From: Erythrobacter donghaensis
GTDB taxonomy: Bacteria > Pseudomonadota > Alphaproteobacteria > Sphingomonadales > Sphingomonadaceae
Direction of reading: 5' to 3'
Assembly: GCF_001557325.1 (NCBI RefSeq)
Contig: NZ_LSJS01000195.1
Coordinates: forward strand, 1 to 12,212
Length of the DNA stretch: 12,212 nt
Shown: positions 8,108 to 12,212 of the stretch, piece after piece
How positions within the stretch are numbered: position 1 is the first letter of the stretch
How the letters are laid out: every line of letters begins with the position of its first letter
The notes under the pieces: model-generated
The model's input: only the letters and a program-made list of their open reading frames with translations
Told to the model about the DNA's origin: nothing
Databases searched by the model: none
Position numbers and translations under genes: made by a program

Positions 8108-8135
8108 TATTTACACCGATGTCAGCGCGCTTCAA
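8108..8135 (-). promoter_or_regulatory. Probable housekeeping-type promoter of the 99-residue protein gene
   Basis: On the minus strand TTGAAG (8130-8135) and TAAATA (8108-8113) are 16 bases apart, close to the sigma70 -35/-10 consensus and unusually AT-rich for this GC-rich stretch. It would give a 5' untranslated leader of about 50 bases ahead of the ATG at 8051. The promoter lies 42 bases beyond the stop of the upstream peptidase gene. The call rests on pattern only. Confidence 0.55.
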
Positions 8136-8177
8136 CCGGTTTCAGGCTGCCGCGCGCCGACGTCTTTCCGTTTGTCC

Positions 8178-11069
8178 TCAGAGCTTGTCGGCCGCGAGAT
8201 ATTCGACCGGCATGCCGAGGCTCTCGATCTGGGCGTCGATCTGCTTGCGGTCGCCCACGACCACGATCACGAGGTCCTCGCTGCCGAGATACTGCCGCGC
8301 GGCGGCGTCGATCTTGTTCGCGTCGATCGCGCGGTAAATGGCGGGCAGCCTGGTCTGGTAATCGCTCGGGCGGCCGAGCAGCTGGTTGCCGAGCACCGCA
8401 CCGAGCACCTGGGCATTGGTCTCGAAGCGGTTGGGCAGGCCGCGGACATTGCCCTCGGTCACGCGCTGGAGCTCGGTCTCGTCGACACCCTTGCTGGCGG
8501 GGAAGGCGGCAAGGTTGCCGAGGATCGCCTTGATCGAATCCGCGGTGCGATCCGACTGCACCGGGCTGAAGACGGTAAAGGCGCGCGGCCCCACGCCGCC
8601 GGTCAGGCCGCTGCGGATGCCGTAGGTCCAGCCCTTGTCCTCGCGCAGGTCCATGTTGAGGCGCGACAGGAAGCCGTCGCCGATCACCTCGTTGGCAAGG
8701 TCAAGCGCTTCCATCCCGCCCTGATTGCCGCGGATCGGCAACACGCGGGCGGCCAGCAGCACGCTCTGCGGGCTGTTGGGGCGGTCGATCACCACCAGCC
8801 GCGAACGCGCCGGCGGCACGGCGGCATCGAGGTTCTTGGCCCCCTTGGCCCCGGCGGGCGCCTTCCAGTCGCCGAAGGACTTCTCCAGTGCGGCGAGAAG
8901 ATCGGGCATGGTGATGTCGCCGACCACGGTGATGCGGGCATTGTCCGGACGCAGCCAGCGGGCATGCTCGGCCCTGAGGGCCGCCGGATCGAGCGCGGCG
9001 ACGACCTCGGGCAGGCCGCGCGCGCCGACATTGCCATAGGGGTGGTCGGGGCCGAACAGGATCGGCCCGATCGCGCGCTGGGCAAGGCCGAAGGGATTGG
9101 CCCGCTCCTGCGCGATCCCGGCGAGTTGCTGATCCTTCACCCGTGCGACATCCTCGGGCTTGAAGGCGGGATTGCGCACGATATCGGCCATCAGCGCGAG
9201 CGAGGGCGCGAGGTTGGCGGTCAGCGCGGTCAGCTGGACGCTGCTGGTATCGGTGCCGGTGCCGGCGGAGATCGTCGCACCGAGGCGCTCCTGCTCGATC
9301 GCGATCTGCTCGGCGGTGAGGGTGAGGGTGCCCTCGTCGAGCAGGCCCATCATCAGCGACTGGGTGCCGGCCTTGCCCGGGCCGTCGGCGGCGGTGCCGG
9401 CATCGAAGGTGATCGCCATCGACACCTTGGGGATCGCCGTGCGCCGCGCGAGCGAGACCTCCATGCCGTTCGAAAGCCGCGCGGTCTCGACCGCCGGGAA
9501 GGTCAGCGCGCCCACCGGTGCCACCGCGGGAGCCTCGCGCGGCGGAGCGGTGCGGGCGATCTCTATCGGCGTCTTGGGATCGGGCGTGATCGGGGCGGCG
9601 GTGGCCTCGTCACCCCAGCCGCCCATGGTCGCGCCGTCGAGCTTGCGTGCCCCCGGCTCGATGACGAGGGTGTAGGCAGGTCGGCCGAGCCAGCGCTTCA
9701 GCGCCGCCTGCACCTGCGCGGGCGTGAGGCGCGCGACTTCATCCAGCTGCTTGCGGTAGAAGCCCGGATCGCCGCTGTAGAGCAGGCCTTCGGCGAGAGT
9801 CGTGCCCTTGCCGCCGAAGCCGCCGACCTGTTCGAGCGCGTCGATCTGGCCCGACACGATCTGGGTCGCGGCGCGGGTCAGCTCGTCCTGTGTCGGCCCG
9901 CGCGCGACCAGTTCGTCGATGATCGCGTTGAACTTGGCCTCGGCCACCGCCGGGTCGACCCCGGGCTTCACATCCATCTGCGCCTGCAGGAAGCTCAGCT
10001 GCTCGTGCTGCTGGGCAAAGGCGCTGACCGAGACCGCGACCTGATCGCCGCGCACCAGCGCATTGTCGAGCCGCGAGGAAGCGAGGCCGCCGAGAACCGA
10101 CAGCCCGGCCGCAAGCGGCACGGCGTCGGGATGGTTGATCGCAGGGCCGGTCCAGTTGCGCATGATGCGGGTGACCGGCACCTGATCGGTGATGGTCTCG
10201 CGCTTGTCCGCCGCCAGCGTCACCGGTTCGGCCTTGGTCTTGACCACCTCGGGCCCGCGCGGGATCGCGCCGAACCAGCGCTCCACCATCGGGCGGGCGG
10301 TCTTGGCGTCGATGTCGCCTGCCAGCACCAGCACCACGTTGTTGGGGCCGTAATTGTCGGTGAACCACTTGCGCACGTCGGTCAGGCTCGCCGCGTCGAG
10401 ATCCGCGAGCGAGCCGATGGTCGAATGGCGGTAGGGGTGGCCGACCGGCAGCAGGCCATCGGCGATCAGGTAGCGCACGAGGCCGTAGGGCGCGTTGTCG
10501 CCCTGCCGCTTCTCGTTCTGGACAACCCCGCGCTGCTTGTCGAGCTTGTCCTGGGTGACCGCGCCGAGCAGATAGCCCATGCGGTCGCTCTCCATGAACA
10601 GCGCGAGGTCGAGCGCGCCGGTGGGCACGGTCTCGACATAGTTGGTGCGGTCATACCAGGTCGAGCCGTTGGTGCTGGTCGAGCCTGCCGCCTCGAGCGG
10701 GATGTCGAAATTCTCGACGTTCTCCGATCCGCCGAACATCAGGTGTTCGAACAGGTGGGCAAAGCCGGTGCGCCCGCGCGGCTCGCTCTTGCTGCCGACG
10801 CGGTAATAGACGGTGACGCCGACGATCGGGCTCTTGCGGTCCTCGTGGACGATCACGGTGAGGCCGTTCTCGAGCTGGAACTGCTCGTAGGGAATCTTCA
10901 CCTGGCTCACCAGCGTCGGCAGGTCGGCGGCCGGTTGCGGGGCGGCGGGGGCCGCCGCCGGAGCGGGCGCGGGCTGGGGTGCCGCGCTCTCGGCCAGCGA
11001 GGGCGAGAAGGGCGCGGCGAGCGCAAGGGCGAGCGCCGAGAGGCTGGCGGCAGCGAGACGATGGGTCAT
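8178..11069 (-). CDS. Secreted M16-family zinc metallopeptidase, two-repeat form
   Basis: This inverzincin peptidase has 963 residues. Residues about 1-27 form a signal peptide (basic THR start, Ala/Leu core, possible cleavage at SLA), followed by an Ala/Pro-rich linker to about 48, so it acts in the periplasm or at the outer membrane. The first M16 half (about 55-470) has the zinc motif HLFEH (H105, E108, H109) and the third ligand E186 in VQNEKRQ, 76 residues later as the family requires. The second half (about 525-950) lacks HxxEH, as usual for the non-catalytic repeat, but keeps LREDKGWTYG with the R809/Y816 substrate-binding pair. The ATG at 11067-11069 is chosen because GGAG lies 9 bases ahead; an in-frame ATG two codons earlier (11073-11075) has only 3 bases of spacing. 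An acylase gene ends 48 bases upstream with no terminator between, so an operon is likely. The substrate is unknown. Confidence 0.94.
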   Translation of the reverse strand: MTHRLAAASLSALALALAAPFSPSLAESAAPQPAPAPAAAPAAPQPAADLPTLVSQVKIPYEQFQLENGLTVIVHEDRKSPIVGVTVYYRVGSKSEPRGRTGFAHLFEHLMFGGSENVENFDIPLEAAGSTSTNGSTWYDRTNYVETVPTGALDLALFMESDRMGYLLGAVTQDKLDKQRGVVQNEKRQGDNAPYGLVRYLIADGLLPVGHPYRHSTIGSLADLDAASLTDVRKWFTDNYGPNNVVLVLAGDIDAKTARPMVERWFGAIPRGPEVVKTKAEPVTLAADKRETITDQVPVTRIMRNWTGPAINHPDAVPLAAGLSVLGGLASSRLDNALVRGDQVAVSVSAFAQQHEQLSFLQAQMDVKPGVDPAVAEAKFNAIIDELVARGPTQDELTRAATQIVSGQIDALEQVGGFGGKGTTLAEGLLYSGDPGFYRKQLDEVARLTPAQVQAALKRWLGRPAYTLVIEPGARKLDGATMGGWGDEATAAPITPDPKTPIEIARTAPPREAPAVAPVGALTFPAVETARLSNGMEVSLARRTAIPKVSMAITFDAGTAADGPGKAGTQSLMMGLLDEGTLTLTAEQIAIEQERLGATISAGTGTDTSSVQLTALTANLAPSLALMADIVRNPAFKPEDVARVKDQQLAGIAQERANPFGLAQRAIGPILFGPDHPYGNVGARGLPEVVAALDPAALRAEHARWLRPDNARITVVGDITMPDLLAALEKSFGDWKAPAGAKGAKNLDAAVPPARSRLVVIDRPNSPQSVLLAARVLPIRGNQGGMEALDLANEVIGDGFLSRLNMDLREDKGWTYGIRSGLTGGVGPRAFTVFSPVQSDRTADSIKAILGNLAAFPASKGVDETELQRVTEGNVRGLPNRFETNAQVLGAVLGNQLLGRPSDYQTRLPAIYRAIDANKIDAAARQYLGSEDLVIVVVGDRKQIDAQIESLGMPVEYLAADKL

Positions 11070-11117
11070 GGTCATGGGCTCCGGTGAGGGGATCGCTTGG
11101 GGCTGGGCAGGCGCAGG

Positions 11118-12212
11118 TCAGCGCGCGTTGGTGACGGTCTTGATCGTATGGCGCCGGCTGGCGACGCTCGCCAGCAGATCATCGCGCCAGAAATAGACGG
11201 GCTTCAGCCTGTGTTCGACGAACAGTGCCATCTGGTCGGTGTAATGCGGGCTTTCGGGCCGCGTGCTCGCCGCGCCGAAGGGTTGCACCGAACGCGAGCT
11301 AACCTTCTGGCCCGGCTGCCATTCGATCCACATGATGAAGCTGTCGCCGTGCTTGAGGCTCAGTCGCCCGTCATCGGCCACATCCCAGGTGGTCGCGGCG
11401 CGCAAGGTGTCGGAGCCGCCATCGACCGGCAGGTCGCGCGTGCCTTGCCTGAGGCGCACGAGATCCCCCAGCGGCGGGTCGAGCCGGCCGAAATGCGTCG
11501 TCAGGTGATCGGCCGCCGCCTTGAGCTTCTCGGCCACGTCGGGGAAGGGCTTGTTGTTGTAATCGGCGGCCATGAAGTCGCGGATCAGCAGCATCGCGAT
11601 GGCATCGGCCGCGCCTTGCCCGTCGGAGGTGAAGTCCCACGACAGCAGCAGATCGCGCGCCCTCGCCAGCTCGCCCTTGGCGGGCATTGCTTCCAGCGCC
11701 TCGAACAGCCGCGCGACATAGCCGTCGCGCTCGTAGCCGGTGTCGTACTTGATCGCCTCGAGCGTTGCGCGGTCGAGCACGCCCGCCTCGGAAAGCAGCT
11801 TGTAGGCGCGGCGCGAGCGGTTGGTCTGCTTGAGTTCGATTCCGAGCCTTGGCGCGAAGGCCTCGGGGTCGAGATCGCTCCCGCTGCCCGCGGCGGTGAA
11901 GGGGGTGTTGTTCGAATTGTAGAGCCAACCGCTCGCCGGGTTCACGATGCGCGGCAGGGCCTTGTAATCGACCGCGCCCTGCCAGATCAGATCCGAGCGG
12001 TTGCCGGGGAGCACCGAGCGCCAGTCGGCCTTCACATCCGCCGGGCGGTTGGGGATCGCGGCGTTGTAGACATAGGCGATGGTGCCGCTCTTGTCCGCAT
12101 AGATGAAGTTGGTCGAGGGGATCGCGAGGCGCGAGAGCTGGCCTTCCCACTCGGCGAAGGTCTTCGCCTTGTTGAGGCGGTAATAGGCATCGAGCTGCTG
12201 CAATTGCCCGAT
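11118..12212 (-). CDS. Penicillin acylase family (S45) amidohydrolase, C-terminal part, 5' end cut by window
   Basis: This is the C-terminal 364 residues of an Ntn-type amide hydrolase, the group containing penicillin G acylase, aculeacin A acylase and AHL acylase PvdQ. Only part of the beta chain is visible; the N-terminal nucleophile Ser, signal peptide and alpha chain lie beyond 12212. No true start is present, since the frame reads straight through from the window edge (IGQLQQLDAYY). Diagnostic features are FIYADKSGTIAYVYNAAIP, the stretch PGNRSDLIWQG, and PASGWLYNSNNTPF, the NP-SG-NNxP signature that carries a conserved Asn of the active site. The tail (HYTDQMALF near the end) matches family C-termini, where the substrate lies in a periplasmic heterodimer. 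Full members are about 700-800 residues, so about half is shown. It probably shares a transcript with the M16 peptidase that starts 48 bases downstream. Whether it cleaves beta-lactams, N-acyl-homoserine lactones or other acyl amides cannot be told. Confidence 0.92.
   Translation of the reverse strand: MGQLQQLDAYYRLNKAKTFAEWEGQLSRLAIPSTNFIYADKSGTIAYVYNAAIPNRPADVKADWRSVLPGNRSDLIWQGAVDYKALPRIVNPASGWLYNSNNTPFTAAGSGSDLDPEAFAPRLGIELKQTNRSRRAYKLLSEAGVLDRATLEAIKYDTGYERDGYVARLFEALEAMPAKGELARARDLLLSWDFTSDGQGAADAIAMLLIRDFMAADYNNKPFPDVAEKLKAAADHLTTHFGRLDPPLGDLVRLRQGTRDLPVDGGSDTLRAATTWDVADDGRLSLKHGDSFIMWIEWQPGQKVSSRSVQPFGAASTRPESPHYTDQMALFVEHRLKPVYFWRDDLLASVASRRHTIKTVTNAR

Noticed and set aside
8052..8177. 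Terminator for the M16 peptidase gene
   Set aside because: GC-rich self-complementary bits near 8150-8160 lack a proper loop and a T-tail, so the end of this transcript is left undefined.
7662..11087. Open frame of more than 1100 codons on the plus strand opposite the M16 peptidase and small gene
   Set aside because: It mirrors the minus-strand genes in GC-rich DNA where stop codons are rare. The product is His/Arg/Gly/Asp-rich with no domain, while the opposite strand encodes a full M16 peptidase with all zinc ligands.
1..12212. CRISPR arrays, tRNA or rRNA genes, insertion sequences, attachment sites
   Set aside because: No spaced direct repeats, cloverleaf-like sequence, transposase frame or long terminal inverted repeats were seen by reading; base composition is even throughout.

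Overview
This is a GC-rich, densely coded chromosomal segment with seven genes, two of them cut by the window ends. The codon and GC bias, the Ala/Pro-rich proteins, and the set of secreted penicillin acylase, M16 peptidase and small beta-rich protein suggest an alphaproteobacterium, most likely Sphingomonadales (Erythrobacter/Porphyrobacter/Sphingomonas type). That placement is inference; no rRNA or other marker gene is present. No tRNA, rRNA, CRISPR, transposase or phage gene was seen.

Left part (2-5779): acetyl-CoA synthetase (acs, N-terminus cut off) is followed after 4 bases by a LuxR/NarL-type response regulator on the same strand. Facing them and overlapping the regulator by 31 bases is a 1124-residue hybrid sensor kinase. 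It has a sodium:solute-symporter-like membrane domain, then STAC-like, PAS, HisKA, HATPase and REC domains. This set of parts matches the CrbS/CrbR (MxtR/ErdR) acetate-responsive two-component system known from Vibrio and Pseudomonas, which activates acs. The likely circuit is that the kinase senses acetate or a related metabolic cue, phosphorylates the regulator, and the regulator drives the acs operon that includes itself.

Middle part (5780-8135), all on the minus strand: an MHS-type MFS transporter with an unusual roughly 115-residue extracytoplasmic insert, and a 99-residue beta-rich protein of unknown function. Each is followed by a clear rho-independent terminator (5833-5862 and 7700-7725), so both look like separate transcription units. 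The transporter lies upstream of the sensor kinase and may import a carboxylate feeding the same metabolism, but nothing in the sequence fixes its substrate.

Right part (8178-12212), minus strand: a secreted two-repeat M16 zinc peptidase preceded by the C-terminal half of a penicillin-acylase-family (S45) amidohydrolase. They are 48 bases apart with no terminator and are probably co-transcribed. Both enzymes probably act outside the cytoplasm.

Gene-free gaps are all under 200 bases and hold only the terminators, a probable promoter and ribosome binding sites. Very long open frames opposite the real genes are GC-driven shadows.
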